From Prorocentrum cordatum (Eukaryota; Sar; Dinophyceae; Prorocentrales; Prorocentraceae): a DNA stretch of 64,000 bases. Position 1 is the stretch's first letter, and each line of letters starts with the position of its first letter. This document shows, piece by piece, positions 22,180 through 34,205 of the stretch. A model generated the notes under the pieces. It saw only the letters and a program-made list of their open reading frames with translations. It had not been told where the DNA came from and did no database searches. Made by a program: the position numbers and the translations under genes. The stretch spans positions 458,328-522,327 of the forward strand of contig CAUYUJ010015849.1 of NCBI GenBank assembly GCA_963575745.1, read 5' to 3'.

Positions 22180-23560
22180 CGACCCCCGCCGACGAGTGGA
22201 CCGCTCGACGATAAGCAGCACCACGACTTGGACATCCACACGTGACGTGGGTCTGCGCAGCACGACTGTAGCATGCACGTGTGGTCGTACTGGGAGCGAG
22301 ATTTCGGGCATCAACGGCGCGGCGGTGCGCGGTAACGCGATTTCGGCACCGTTTGGGAACACAGCTGAAATTAGCGCTTGGAGGTCCATCCGCACGACGA
22401 TCAGTAGCAGCACGACTCCAGCATCCACACGTGGCACGTTGTTGAGCAGCATCTTCGGAAGCAGCCGCCCGGCGGTAGACAGCCGCACGACTCCAGCACT
22501 GGAGTACCGCGCGCTTCTGACCAATACCTCCAGGACGAGCATCACGGAGGAGGAGAGAGGCACGAATGCGATATCCGCACGTGCCCCGTCGGTGAGCAGT
22601 ACCAGTAGTGAGACGATGTGCAGGACCACGACCCCAACATACTCTCGGGACACTGCCCTGAGCAGCATCGCGACGGCAGACAACCACGACGCAGACGAGA
22701 TCGGCGGCAACCGACGACGACTACCGACGACAGCCGACGACTGACGACAGCTGACAGCCGCGACGACATCCGCCACCGTCTGACGACAACTCTGGCCTTG
22801 CACCCCCCGAAGACTTCCACCAAGTACGACAACACGCGTCTCCAGCATATCACGCCCGACGCCCCTGACGACGAACGAGATGCGACGGAAGGTGATTGTC
22901 CTGACGAGCGACATCGACTAACGACACCATCAGACGACAGCCGACGGTGGACGACGCCAGACGACGACCCCGACAACGGACGACCACGGCAAACGACGAC
23001 CACAGATAACGATTTCTGGCGACAGACGTCGGCAGCGTCTGACGAGAAGTTGGCGACGTGCGACGGCCGAGCAGCACGCCATCGACCACGACGGACTCGC
23101 GCGGCATGGGGCTCACTGGCTGCGCCGAGTAGATCGCCACAACGCAGCCGACCACGACAGATTCGAGCATCACCTCGACTCTCCTGGCCTTGACCTCCAC
23201 CACCGCGGCTCCGAGCGACACCGTGCCTACCCCGACGGATCCCAGCACTACGGGGCCACCCCACACTATTGAATCGAGCCGCACCAGATCGACCTCGCCA
23301 GCCTGCCGCACAACGACGCCAACCAACACCACGGCATCAAGCTGTGCCATTCAGGCGTCTTCGAGGCAGTCCGGCGCCCCGCCGCTGACCAGCGCAGCCG
23401 ACAAGACCAATACCGCGTCCAACACGACGGAGCCAGACACCACACCACTGACCTGCCCTCCGACATCGAGCAATCCCGCACCGCCAACGCTGCAGCGCCG
23501 CTGGCGCGCGCTCCCGGCCACCCATCCAGGGCGACTTCGTGGACCCAGAGGGTGAAGATG
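22180..23560. repeat. Imperfect CACGAC/GACGAC-rich repetitive region
   Basis: Degenerate copies of AGCAGCACGACTCCAGCATC and CACACGTGGCACG occur near 22,210, 22,400 and 22,480. These pass into a CGACGA-type tract near 22,680-23,060. Frames are open on both strands (Ser/Thr-rich on plus, Val/Leu-rich on minus), which is expected for this composition. No gene can be supported. Confidence 0.5.
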
Positions 23561-25480
23561 TCCGCGACCTCGGTAACGATGCCCAATAGTCGCAATGCTG
23601 GTCCTGCGTGCCCCTCGAGAGCTGACGTGTCGAAATATGAAGCCCCCACGTGGTAAGCCTGCACCCTGTGCCGAGGAACTCCATCTGCGCAATCGCCTTA
23701 GCCTAGATGAGTTCGCCCAGGCCTAGCCAACGCCCCAAAGACCGAACCTCCTCCAGCAAACGGCCAGAGCCTGCCAATCGTAGGGCGCGCCCCTCAAGCG
23801 CCACGTGGATGCACCTGGGCGTGACGCCAAGGCAAGGTTGAAGCGAAATGGAATCCCCGCGACTTGGGCCACTTGTGCTTGATGTGAACGGAAGGAGAAA
23901 GGAGTGTGGATGGAGAACGCGGGAACGAAGAGCGGGGTCCAAGGGTTACACAGGGTCAACGACCGCGGGGGAGTAGGAGGAGGCGGAGGAGGAGGAGGAG
24001 GAGGAGGACGAGGAGGAGGATGAGGGAGGAGGGGTGAGGCGAGAGGGGTGAGGAGGGGGGACTGGGGGGGAGGAGGGAGGAGGGAGGAGGGAGGAGGGAG
24101 GGACGAAGAGGGAGGAGGGAGGAAGACGACAACGGCGACGAGGACGAGGACGACAAAGACGGCGACGACGACACAGGGGCGGAGACCGAGGAGGAGGAGG
24201 GCCCCTGCACCTGGCGATATCTGCAGGCGCCGCCGCGCCGTGCAACCAAAGCAAGCCGCTGCTCCAGTGCCGACCGGGCGGCTCGTCGCCCAGCAACCTT
24301 CGAATCCAACTGACGCTGCTGACATCCCTGCTCATGCGGTATACTCCGGTCCTCCTCTGCCGCCTCATCCCGTCATCCTCGTGTGGTCGTCGTCGTCACA
24401 AACGGCCCAATAGCCCCTCCTCCTAATGTCTCGTCCTAGTCCTCTTGTATTGGTCATTTGCCTGCTCCAGCGGCGACTACACTTCCTCCTGGTATCCTCC
24501 TCTTCTCGTACTCCGCCGCATCCTCAGCCTCGAGCTCGTGATCCTGCTTGTGCCCGTGCTCGTGCACATGCTCATGATCGACCTCCTGCTGCTGGCGTCC
24601 CCCCTCCAACCCATCACCGTCCTTCCTCATCACGACACTCCCCTCCGCCTCCCCACCCTCCACCTCCTCGCGCATCTCTCCCATACCGTCCTCATCCTTT
24701 CCCTCGCCTTCCTCATCCTGTCCACCATCCTCCCGTTCATCAAACCCTCCATCCAACGCCGACAAAGAAAGATTCCCGCGCCGAACTCCCAAATGTTTAC
24801 ATTTTTGCTGACTCTTACCCTTCGAGATATGCCCTTGGGCTTCGCCCCCCCTCCTTTTCCACTCCCTCCCCAACCGTCTGGCTGGCGCCCGTCGGCACCG
24901 ACCTGGGGTGGAGGAGGCGGGAGCGAAGAGGAGGGAGGCTGACGCCACGTCAAGGTTTCACCCTCGCAGCTTGATTCAGCAACAAGACAAAGGAATGGGG
25001 AGCAAAGATGAGGAGGAACGAGGAGGGATGCGGAGGGCGAGTGGGTGAGGGGGGGGAGGAGACGAGGGCGAGTCTGTTGGAGGGGGGGGGGAAAGGGGGG
25101 AGGCCGTCTCCGCTCTCCAATCCTTTTGGCATGAAGAACGCGGATACGCAGCGAAACACGGCCTAGCCCTGGGGCCATCCCCGAGGACATTTGTTTCATC
25201 CTGTGTCGTTTTCTGACGGTCCTGGATCCCGTGGAGGGCCCCGGGAGGCCGAAAACAGTGACAAAACGCAGGACCCCATTATGTCAGGCCCCTCTTCCGT
25301 CATGGCCATCCCCCCTTGACCACAGCGGCCTTCGCCACCCGGGGCCGGAGTCCGCGCGGGCGCGCACGCCGAAGAGCGACCCCAGGCGCGCGGTGGCCTG
25401 CCCCGCGCGCAGCGCATCGGGGCTCGGGAGCCTCGGTATGAGGCATCACCGGCCCCCCGCGCGCTCCCTCCACCTATTCC
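23560..25480. other. Mostly low-complexity DNA with no recognisable gene
   Basis: A GGAGGA tract occupies about 23,955-24,180. Pyrimidine-rich sequence with degenerate CTC and CCTC words fills 24,410-24,760. G-rich runs occur at 25,045-25,100. The remaining GC-rich single-copy parts (23,560-23,950, 24,180-24,410 and 25,100-25,480) show no family signature. Confidence 0.5.
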
Positions 25481-25484
25481 GAGC

Positions 25485-25612
25485 AGCTCCTCCTCCTCCT
25501 CCTCCTCCTCCTCCTCTTCCTCCTGTTCCTCCTCCTCCTCGTCCTCCTCCTTCTCCGTCTCCTCCTTATCCTCCTCCTCCTCCTCCTCCTGCCCCTCCTC
25601 CTACCATTCCTA
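25485..25612. repeat. CTC microsatellite
   Basis: Nearly pure CTC/TCC for about 125 bases. Downstream frames are artefacts. Confidence 0.9.
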
Positions 25613-25889
25613 ATGTTTCTCTGCCCCCACGTGTATTTATTTCCCCCCCGCATCCCTTTCATCCTCGTTCCTATTTTGCCAGTTTTCCGTGAGGGGGGAA
25701 GCTCTCGTACACTGGTCGGCAAAATGTGTTCACGCTCATCTTGTTGTTATCCTTAGTATTCCCCACATGTTTCGTGGGGTTATGGTTTTCTTCCCTGCCG
25801 CGCCGCACCCGCGTCTCACACCTTCCTTCTCCTTCTCGCTTGCACACGGACATGCAAGACGTATGCGCCACATACTGGCATCCACAAGA

Positions 25890-26260
25890 TACGCACGTCC
25901 ACATACAGCCGTACACTCATCATACATCACCCTCATTACGAACGTCCACATACAGCCGTACACGCATCATACATCACCCTCATTGAGACACACGTCGTCG
26001 CACCCCCACTCCCCTCCTCTCTCCTCCTTCCTCTCCTCACCCGCGCTCAACGCATGCACGGCAAGTACATGAGACACGCGTCTACATATAGCCGCACGCA
26101 TGCACACACTCGCACACAACACACACACACCATACAACGCTAGTGCGCGCCTGGCGTGTTCACTGCAGCGTCCATTGAGGCGTGTGCGCCACATAGTGGG
26201 CACACACATGAGACACGTCCCGATATGGCCGCACACGCATCATACACATACACAGAACAT
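25890..26260. repeat. 47-bp duplicated unit with decayed relatives
   Basis: The block ACGTCCACATACAGCCGTAC followed by ACTCATCATACATCACCCTC occurs at 25,895 and again at 25,942, a 47-base period. Weaker relatives (CTACATATAGCCGCACGCAT near 26,080 and ATATGGCCGCACACGCATCA near 26,222) lie downstream, so the family is older than the intact pair. Confidence 0.7.
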
Positions 26261-26294
26261 GCCATGTACAAGACGTGCGCGTAGGATTCGCAGG

Positions 26295-27810
26295 GGATGG
26301 CAGGAGGGGGGTGCGCAGGGGGTGGTCCCTGAGCGCGGCCGCTATGCACGACCGTCGTCCAGGCACAGCACGCGTGGCATTTTCTCAACACCAGAGCGGG
26401 TGTGCAGGGGGGGCGTCCCTGAGCGCGGCCGCTATGCACGACGGTCGTCCAGGCACAGCAGGCGTGGCACTTTCTCGACACCACAAGGGGTGCGCAGGGG
26501 GTGGTCCCTGAGCTCGGCCGCCATGCGCGACGGTCGTCCAGGCATAGCAAGCGGGGCACTTTCTCGATATCATAGGGGGTGCGCAGGGGGTGGTCCCTGA
26601 GCGCGGCCGCTATGCACGACGGTAGTCCAGGCACAGCATGCGTGGCACTTTGTCGACACCACAGGGGGTGCGCAGGGGGTGGTCCCTGAGCTCGGCTGCT
26701 ATGCGCGACGGTCGTCCAGGCACAGCAGGCGTGGCACTTTCTCGACACCACAGGGGGTGCGCAGAGGGGTTGTCCAAGAGTTCGGCCGCTGTGCACGACT
26801 GTCGCCCAGGCACAGCAGGCGTGGCACTTTCTCGACGCCACAGGGGGTGCGCAGAGGGGTGGTCCAAGAGTTCGGCCGCTATGCACGACGGTCGTCCATG
26901 CACAGCATGCGTGGCACTTTCTCGACACCACAAGGGGGTGCGCAGGAGGTGGTCCCTGAGCGCGGCCGCTGTGCACGACGGTAGTCCAGGCACAGCAGGC
27001 GTGGCACTTTCTCGACACCACAGGGGGTGCGCACGGGGTGGTCCCTGACCTCGGCCGCTATGCACGACGGTCGCCCAAGCATGGCAGGCGTGGCACTTTC
27101 TCGACACCAGAGGGGGTGCGTTCGGGGTGGTCCCTGAGTTCGGCTGCTATGCGCGACGGTCGTCCAGGCAGAGCAGGCGTGGCACGGTCTCGACACCAGA
27201 GGGGGTGCGCACGGGGTGGTCCCTAAGCTCGGCCACTATGCACGACGGCCGCCCAGGCACAGCAAGCGTGGCTCTTTCTCGACACCATAGGGGGTGCGCA
27301 CGGGGTGGTCCCTGAGCGCGGCCGCTATGCACGACGGTCGTCCAGGCACAGCAGGCGTGGCACTTTCTCGACGCCACAGGGGGTGCGCAGAGGGGTTGTC
27401 CAAGAGTTCGGCCGCTGTGCACGACTGTCGCCCAGGCACAGCAGGCGTGGCACTTTCTCGACGCCACAGGGGGTGCGCAGGGGGTGGTCCCTGAGCTCGG
27501 CTGCTATGCGCGACGGTCGTCCAGGCATAGCAAGCGGGGCACTTTCTCGACACCAGAAGGGGTGCGCAGGGGGTGGTCCCTGAGCGCGGCCGCTACGCAC
27601 GACGGCCGTCCAAGCACAGCAGGCGTGGCATTGTCTCGACACCACAAGGGGTTCGCACGGGGCGGTCCCTGAGCTCGGCCGCTGCGCACGACGGTAGTCC
27701 AGGCACAGCAGGCGTGGCACTTTCTCGACACCATAAGGGGTGCGCAGGGGGTGGTCCCTGAGCGCGGCCGCTATGCACGACGGTCGTCCAGGCACAGCAA
27801 GAGGGACGAG
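26295..27810. repeat. Tandem array, unit about 90 bp, about 17 units
   Basis: Each unit contains GGTGGTCCCTGAGCGCGGCC, GCTATGCACGACGGTCGTCC, AGGCACAGCAGGCGTGGCAC, TTTCTCGACACCACAGGGGG and TGCGCA. Units begin about every 89-91 bases from roughly 26,320 to 27,760. Variants such as TGTCCAAGAGTTCGGCCGCT recur in identical pairs (26,770-26,880 and 27,390-27,420). This shows that multi-unit blocks were copied together. Both strands have long open frames that are artefacts. Confidence 0.95.
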
Positions 27811-28009
27811 TTTCTATTCCCCGCCGAAAGCTTGGGGGGGAGTGCATCATTCAAGACCCTCTGCGGCTACCGTTTCCTCCTCTGAGAATATGGACTCGCG
27901 CCTCCAAGGCCGCGATTCCTCGTCAACCGAGGCAACGCTCTTTCGTAAATGACGCTTGCGTCCGCGCTCGCAAGTGCACGGTTTCCCCACGGGCCGTAGG
28001 CGACCCGAG

Positions 28010-28745
28010 GAGGGGGATGAGGAGGAGGTGGAGGTGGGGGAGGGGGAGGAGGAGGAGGAGGAGGAGGAGGAGGAGGAGGAGGAGGAGGAGGAGGAGGAGG
28101 AGGAGGAGGAGGGAGGAGGAGGAGAGATGGAGGAGGAGGAGGAGGAGGAAAAGGAGGAAGAGTTGAGAGGAATGCGGAGGAGTTGCGAGGGGGAGGAGTT
28201 GAGAGGAGGGCGGAGGAGTCCAGAGGAGTGCGGGGTATTAGAGACGAGTGCGGAGGTGTTGAAACGAGCGTGGATGAGTTGGGAGGAGGAACTGAGAGGA
28301 ATGCGGAGGAGTGCAGAAGGAGGAGTGCAGAAGGAGGAGTACATAACGAGGTGAGAGAATGAGTTGAGAGGAGTGCGGAGGAGTTGAGGGAAGTGCGGGG
28401 GAATTGAGATGAGTGCGGAGGAGTTGAGAGGATTGGTTGCGACGGTGAGGACGGGGGAGGAGGAGGAGGAGGAGGAGGAGGAGGAGGAGGAGGACGACGA
28501 CGACGACGACGACAACGAGTGCGGCGACGAGCACGACGAGCACTACGAGTACAACGAGTACGACGACGACGAGTGCGACGACGAGTGCGACAAGCACGAC
28601 GACGAATGCGAAGACGAGCACGACGGCGAGGTACGACGACGAGTACGGTGACGAGTAAGACGATATAACGGCAACGAGTACGACGCCGAGTACGACGAGT
28701 ACGACGACGAGTACGACAAGTACGACGACGATTCGCGACGAGGGT
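28010..28745. repeat. GAG tracts followed by GACGA/ACGAGT repeats
   Basis: (GAG)n lies at about 28,015-28,155 and 28,455-28,490. Between them are GA-rich repeats of GGAGGAGTTGAGAGGA type (28,160-28,440), then (GAC)n and CGACGAGTACGA repeats to about 28,740. No gene was found. Confidence 0.9.
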
Positions 28746-28789
28746 TTAGAACGCAGGATTGCGCATATATGATAATGACAAGCAAACAC

Positions 28790-30490
28790 ATAATATTAAA
28801 AATGGGGTTCCTCGGTAGCGTAATTCCTCATGTGGCAGTCTCCTGTTCAGGTTCAAGTGGTGGATTGGATCTGCACTTCTCGTAGCCATGGCGCAAAATG
28901 TGATTACGCGCCTTTAAGCTGCAACTGTAATCGGAATACTAAGACAGAGGGCTGGCCGGCCGAGGGACGGGCGGGCGCTCGATCCAAATTCTTGATCGCA
29001 GCCCAGTCAGCTGCAGGCATGCACATGCAAGTGTCGCTGAGGCTACGCAAGCGCGTCACTAAATCAATCCCCACGCGGCCTCCCCGGCGAGCTCCACTCG
29101 CGCGGGTGGGCGCTGCCGATGTGTCAACGCCCCGAAGTTGTGTATAAAACGGCCCGTTGCGCCGCGCCTGCCAGGCAGCACTCCCGCTACCTGGCTCACA
29201 GCGCTCTGGGGCACTCAGCGCATAGCACCTCAGTGCCAGGCGGCTCACTTCATCCATTGTGGACGTACTTAAACCGCGGTTGTTAGTCTCGATGGGGTAC
29301 CTGCGGCATTGCCGTGTTTCCCTCCTCGTTATCTTCCTCTCACCGCCAACTGTGGTCGTCGCGGCTCCAGCTGTCGTCGCGCCAGTTGCCTGCGCCCCAG
29401 CTCCAAAACGACCGCCAGTTCCTGGCACTTCCCTGCCGCAGAGGGGAGGAATACACATCGCGCTGCTCCGCGTCGGTGCACGCGCGCCGGGGGTAGGCAT
29501 CCTCCGCGCGGCGCCGCGCGGCATCAGCCTCAACGCGCCAAAACGCGCCCATCCGGAAATCTCTGGGCGCGGGCGGTCTCGCGGCCGGTGCGGGATTTGA
29601 AGACGCAACCCCCGTGCTGCAGGCCCCGCTGGGTCGGATTCGCAGCTCGGCGTCGTCTGGATTATTGCTGATCATCTGGCGCGCGACTGATTGGCCTCCT
29701 GGCTCCCTTGCCGTCGCTCTCGCTCTCCTTGCCCTTGCCCTTGCCCGTGGCATCATCCGACATTCTTGCTGCCGTAGCGCGGCCCTCAGGCCTCATAGAC
29801 TTCGGCCTCTTCGCCCCGTTGACGGGCGGCTCGCGATGGGGGGGGGCACCGGCCCCGACATAGCAGGTTGCTGCCCGTGCCCTCGCTTCGCGCGCTTTTG
29901 GCATTGCAGCCCTCGGTGCCCGAAAGCAGGCGGGGGCTCTGTCGGGCCAGCGCCGCCCTCAGCCTCTCCCACCAGCACGCAGAATACAAATGCATGGCGG
30001 ATGCCCTCGCACCAAGCTCTCGGCAACGGGCCGCCTCTACGCCGCGCTCTCGCAGCTGTCGAGCACAGGCGCAGCAGCGCGGGCTGGCACTGGGCGCCAG
30101 GCTGCTCCAGCTTCGCACGACTTGCCTTCGCGCGCGCTGAGCTGCAGCGCCAGGTGCATCTCCCACCCCCCCGCCCCCCGACTTAACCGCCTCCATTTCA
30201 CGGGCGTGGAGAGCAAACTGGGGGGGGGGCGTCCTTCCGCGGCTTGGCGCGCGCTAAGGCCTCGGGCGCACTGGCGGCGGCTCTCTGCGCGCGCGGCCCG
30301 CAGAATCGACATCTTGCACGCGCATTGGAGCTGGGCGCGACCGCGGGAAGCGACGGCCTCCGACAACTCGTGCCCAGCAGCCCCAATCGACTAAAAAACA
30401 TAAGCCCAAGCGTTTCCCAGGAAATCGACGGCCCTCGGCGGCCCCTCGGCGCCGCGGCAAACCGGGCCAGGTCCTCGAGGGCCTTGTCCA
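28790..30490. other. Unassigned GC-rich single-copy DNA
   Basis: No family-level signature was recognised on either strand. A TATAAAACGGC word at about 29,141 resembles a TATA box, but dinoflagellate promoters do not normally use one, so I give it no weight. Confidence 0.4.
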
Positions 30491-30499
30491 ATCACTTAG

Positions 30500-31255
30500 G
30501 GCAGGGATCCACTGGAAAACGGGCATCTCGTTTCTACCCTTGCAGAGCTCGAAAATGCCCCCCCCCCCCCGCGGCGCGTCTGCCGGGCCCGGCCGCAAGC
30601 AAAGGGCTCCATCCGCCCCCCTTCTTGCGCGGCGCACAGGTGGTCCGACGCGACGACGGGGCCCCATGGAGCAACTCGCAACGCCTGTAGAATCACTTCT
30701 CTCTCCGCGCACGGCGCGGCATGGCGTCTGACTGCCGGCGGCCCGCAGCGTGCTCGACTTGGCCACCCGCCAGGCGACATGTCAACAACTGCCCAGCCGC
30801 ATCGCGACATCTCTGGGCAGCTACTGCGGAGGCCCGGCCCGTCCGCGCAGAGTCGGCACCCCCAGTCCATGCGCGTGGCGCCCCACTCAAAAAAAACATA
30901 ACGCTGAAGGACAGGGTCGACCTCGATCGAACGATGCGATCGACCACAAACAAGCTCAACCGAATCGAAATCGGTCGGAACTCCGAAGGCCCTATTGTCC
31001 CTCAGCCACTTTCGATGCTCCATGCAATCGTCGGGCAAAATGGGCACAGCATCTGGATCGTCATCCTTGCTCCAAAAGGCAGTGCAACCATGGGGCTGGA
31101 GCCCGAATGTGCCCGGCGCAGTCTTACAAAAATCGCGCAGGTGCGACCCCGCGCGTCCGTGCGAATGCTTCTTTGCTGGCGGCCAAACTGCGCCGCCCAG
31201 GAGAGCGCGAAACGCAGCGCGACGGACAGGATCTCCGATCATGCCCACCCCCACC
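30500..31255 (-). pseudogene. LINE-like retrotransposon, 3' part: zinc-binding and RNase H-like region
   Basis: This minus frame continues the reverse transcriptase found upstream at 32.1-32.65 kb. It opens with AAFRALLGGAVWPPAKKH, then FCKTAPGTFGLQPHGC, then an RNase H-like start around CADGPGLRSSCPEMSRCGW at about 30,800-30,850. In dinoflagellate LINEs as I know them, an ALLGGAVWPP-type segment precedes a Cys/His cluster and a DGSGL...AGWAVV RNase H start. Here the DGS is DGP and the Cys/His cluster is incomplete. The remainder decays into GC-rich sequence. It would degrade the RNA strand of the cDNA hybrid in an active element. This copy is broken. Confidence 0.55.
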
Positions 31256-31299
31256 CTCGGCGCTCGGCCCCAAATGACCTCGGAGCCCGTCGCCCCAGG

Positions 31300-32000
31300 C
31301 AGGCTGGCGACAAGCTACACGCGCGGATCGCGATTGATGCCCTCTCGCAGCTGTGTGCGGACGTCGCTGGGGCACGCGGTCAGAAGCGAGATGGCCTGGC
31401 CCTGGTTCGCGCGCACGCGGCGGGGCCCAAACCAGGCCCCAACCGAGATTCCAGAGGGACAGCCTCTCGGACACGCGACCAGCGAGGTCGCCCAGACAAA
31501 AGCTTGCTCGCGGCAAACCAGGCCCTTCGAAGGTCGGCACCAGAAAGCCGCTGGCCCCAGACCCAGCAACAGCAACGATGGGCCAGTAGGACCGCGGCAT
31601 TAAAAAAGCAAAGTCAAAGGACGCATCTGGGTGCGTGCACAGATACGCAGTAACATAGGATCGCCCTTTGGCCCCAAGAAGGCTGGCAGCGAAAACGCGC
31701 GGCGACGCGAGAGTAGCATCCGTCACCCCCGTGACCCCCGCTCCGTGCCCAGCGCTGGGCATCAAGCCCGTGCACCAGAGGCCTGCCGCCTTCTGGTGTC
31801 CTGAAGCTCTGCGAAGTGTTGCGGCCCCTGGAACTTCCCCCACAGGGCGGCACACCTTGTGGCTGTGACCTTCCCGTGCGCTCGTCTGCCGTACATGCCG
31901 CGCCCTAATTGCGCATGTGCTTGCGGCTGACGAACCCTAGCTATCATCCGTGCTGTGACCTTGAGCGTCTTTTTCTAGCCGCAGTGCTCACATAGAAAAA
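31300..32000 (-). pseudogene. LINE-like retrotransposon, thumb/connection region
   Basis: Between the RT palm and the RNase H-like end, several minus frames each carry short protein-like pieces: ARMIARVRQPQAHAQLGRGM at 31.87-31.95 kb, YWPIVAVAGSGASGFLVPTF near 31.55 kb, and LLLGLGPAAFWCRPSKGL in another frame. The pieces alternate between frames, so at least three indels have accumulated. Assignment rests on position between two recognisable LINE domains. Confidence 0.45.
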
Positions 32001-32118
32001 GCCTGATTTGTTCGGCTGAAGCCACAGGCCGGCTGGCTGCGCCTGCCCACAGAGCTAGCTCCTTCGTAGCTCCAAAGACCTGGGTGGCGTCACTCGCACC
32101 TGGCCCATGCTATTGCAA

Positions 32119-32830
32119 GGAGGCGTCATCCATTAGGGTTCTCGCTTGAACGTTGCGGAACCCGCTGACCGTTCTCTTGATGAGCTGGAGAAGCATGGCC
32201 ATCATGACCGACGAGGCTCTGGACAACCAGCAAGGACCCCTTCCTTGAAAGCAAACGTAAGCCTCGGAGAGTGACTTGAAAACATCTATGTTGAGGAGTG
32301 GCGATATAACTTTGAATTAACACCCATCCCGATCTAAGTGGGAGCTCGACCTCACGACAAATGGGAAAGAGCACGGGCAACTTTATCATATGATAGCAAC
32401 TGGTCATGTCTAAAAGGACCGGAATTAACTGATGCTGCTTGGCCGACGCAACTTCTGCCGTTAAGTTTAAGTCGAGCCCCCATGCCTCGGCATCGGGGAA
32501 CCTCAACCTGCCCCAGAGCCGCATCATGGTGTCAAGCAGCGCAATCAGTCTGTGGCCCCCGTCTGGCTTGCCCAGCCTGACCAAGTGGCCCACGAGCCTC
32601 TCGGTCGGCCAGGGGAGACATCTCTCGCAGGCCTCGAGCATTTCAGCTGCCGCCCCGAGGGCGGCCCAAATCTGGGCCCCACCGGCACGCGTCGAACCGG
32701 CAAGCTCGCAGGGCTGGGCTCGATCGGTCGCCGCAATCGCATCCTGGACGCCCTTGGCCCGAGCGAAACGTCGGGGGCCTTCGGCCCCGCCGCTGAAGCT
32801 TTCGGGGAACGAGGCCTGCCATGAGGCCTC
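32119..32830 (-). pseudogene. LINE-like (non-LTR) reverse transcriptase, decayed
   Basis: The minus frame at 32,126-32,641 contains LGKPDGGHRLIALLDTMMRL, which matches the fingers motif PKPGGG.RPI.L of non-LTR reverse transcriptases. LIPVLLDMTSCYHMIKL follows and matches palm motif A (LLD...Y), and a downstream motif C of the form LMDDASLQ lies at about 32,112-32,135. Upstream in another frame, FARAKGVQDAIAATDRAQ and AALGAAAEMLEACERC lead into the fingers. Stops and frame changes (for example a stop right after SLQ) show it is dead. It would copy RNA at a nicked genomic target in an active element. The strand agrees with the RNase H-like remains at 30.8 kb. Confidence 0.75.
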
Positions 32831-33400
32831 CCTGCCAGCCCGAAAAACTCACCTGAGGCTCCCCGGCCAACCCAAGGATCGCTTGGACCATGTCTTCCGT
32901 CGCGGGATTGGCGAGCGCCTGGGAGCCTGCGAGGAAACAAAAAGCACGCGTCAGCGCATCGAGATATGCGAGGAGCTTGCGGTGCCTCGCGACGTTGTGG
33001 TAGAAGCTCGCAGCATCGTGCGGCACCCTGGCGACCCTGTCGAAGTCCTTCGACTGCCGCACATTAACCTCGTTCAGTTAGGGCACATAATTCAATAAGA
33101 CCGCGCCGAACAAGCCACCTGCCTTGCCCAGCGAGCTGCTGCAGCACGCCGCGCAGTCGGGTCCTGCATGGGGAAGCCTGATCTGCGACGTAGCTTGAAC
33201 GCTCGCGCAAACAACTTCGCGCTTGCCCGCTCTACCGGCGTACTCATCGCACGCAGACCCCATGATGTCATGTCCATCGAGCATCTCCTGTTCCACTCCA
33301 TGAATAAGAATATCACAGAAAAGAATAAGCTCGACGCACGATGTAGCCAACGCAATGTCTGCGAAATTAGGACCAGTCACGCGGGCATCTGCCACCACCT
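32640..33400 (-). pseudogene. Probable LINE sequence upstream of the reverse transcriptase
   Basis: Minus frames here include RKLLAYLDALTRAFCFLAGS and TEDMVQAILGLAGEPQV (33,062 downwards), and further upstream ATSCVELILFCDILIHGVEQ (33,398 downwards). They look protein-like and continue the direction of the RT, but no endonuclease motif can be seen, so assignment to the LINE is by position only. Confidence 0.35.
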
Positions 33401-33419
33401 CGAGGTGCCGTCGTAAGGG

Positions 33420-34200
33420 TTTTCTTCGGCTGCCGCGGCGCCCTGGCCCATAGCGTGGTCGCCTTTCCTGTGATGCCGAAGGAGACAGGGCGATGGCGCG
33501 ATGCGTTGGCTGGCGTCTAGGTCACATATGGAGCCTGGGAACGGATCGCGACATTCTCCGGTGCAGCGAAGAAATCGATCACACTACCTGCGTGCGTGCG
33601 TGCGTGTGGGCGTCGGAGTAGCAGGCAGAACACCTCCCGCTGCGCGCGCCCAATCACCTGCTACCCGCGGAGACATGTTAAAATCTCCGCCCTCTACCCA
33701 GTCATACCCAAGGGATTACACATGCTGAAATGACCACCACGCCTGCTTTGAACGCCGTGCGCAGATGCGCAGCAATCGCCCTGGACGGTACCAACGTCGC
33801 GTCAGACAAAATCGGGGGCTTCGTGATCTGCGCCGCGGCGGGGCAAAAGACGCCTGCACCGCCGCTGGCGCCGCGGCCCGCGGGCGAGCCGGTAACGGCC
33901 ACAGCGCCCCGCGCTCCGCGATGCCCTGTCTGCTTTACCCGTGATGCCGCTGCCCTGTCTGCTTTTCCTGGGCCAAATGGTGTTCCTGCATGCGCGTGAT
34001 ATGCGCGGCGCCGTCGAAATTGCCTTGCTCTGCTATTAGCAGCACTGCCAGCGGCCCGAAGGAAATAGTGCTCATCGTGGTGGACGAACCATGCTGATGA
34101 CAATGAAAGACACAATCACGGTCGCGCAGCTCTCAAGCCTGGGCATCCCCAAGCCTGGGCTTCTTCACGAAACCCAAGAGACTGGACCTGACTCGCTTGA
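33420..34200. other. Unassigned GC-rich DNA
   Basis: No recognisable gene. A short GCGTGCGTGCGTGTGG run lies at about 33,594-33,610. Confidence 0.4.
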
Positions 34201-34205
34201 CCGCG

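Noticed and set aside
26140-27553. Repetitive proteins with RRSSRHSRRGTF-type repeats over the 90-bp array.
   Set aside because: The period of about 90 bases is near a multiple of three, so several frames on both strands stay open. No non-repeat protein sequence is attached.
29138-29148. TATAAAA promoter word.
   Set aside because: There is no gene downstream, and dinoflagellate promoters are not known to depend on canonical TATA boxes.
29575-29645. tRNA-like T-arm (TTCAAATCCCGCACC on the minus strand).
   Set aside because: The T-stem does not pair properly and no D-arm or anticodon stem can be drawn at the right distance.
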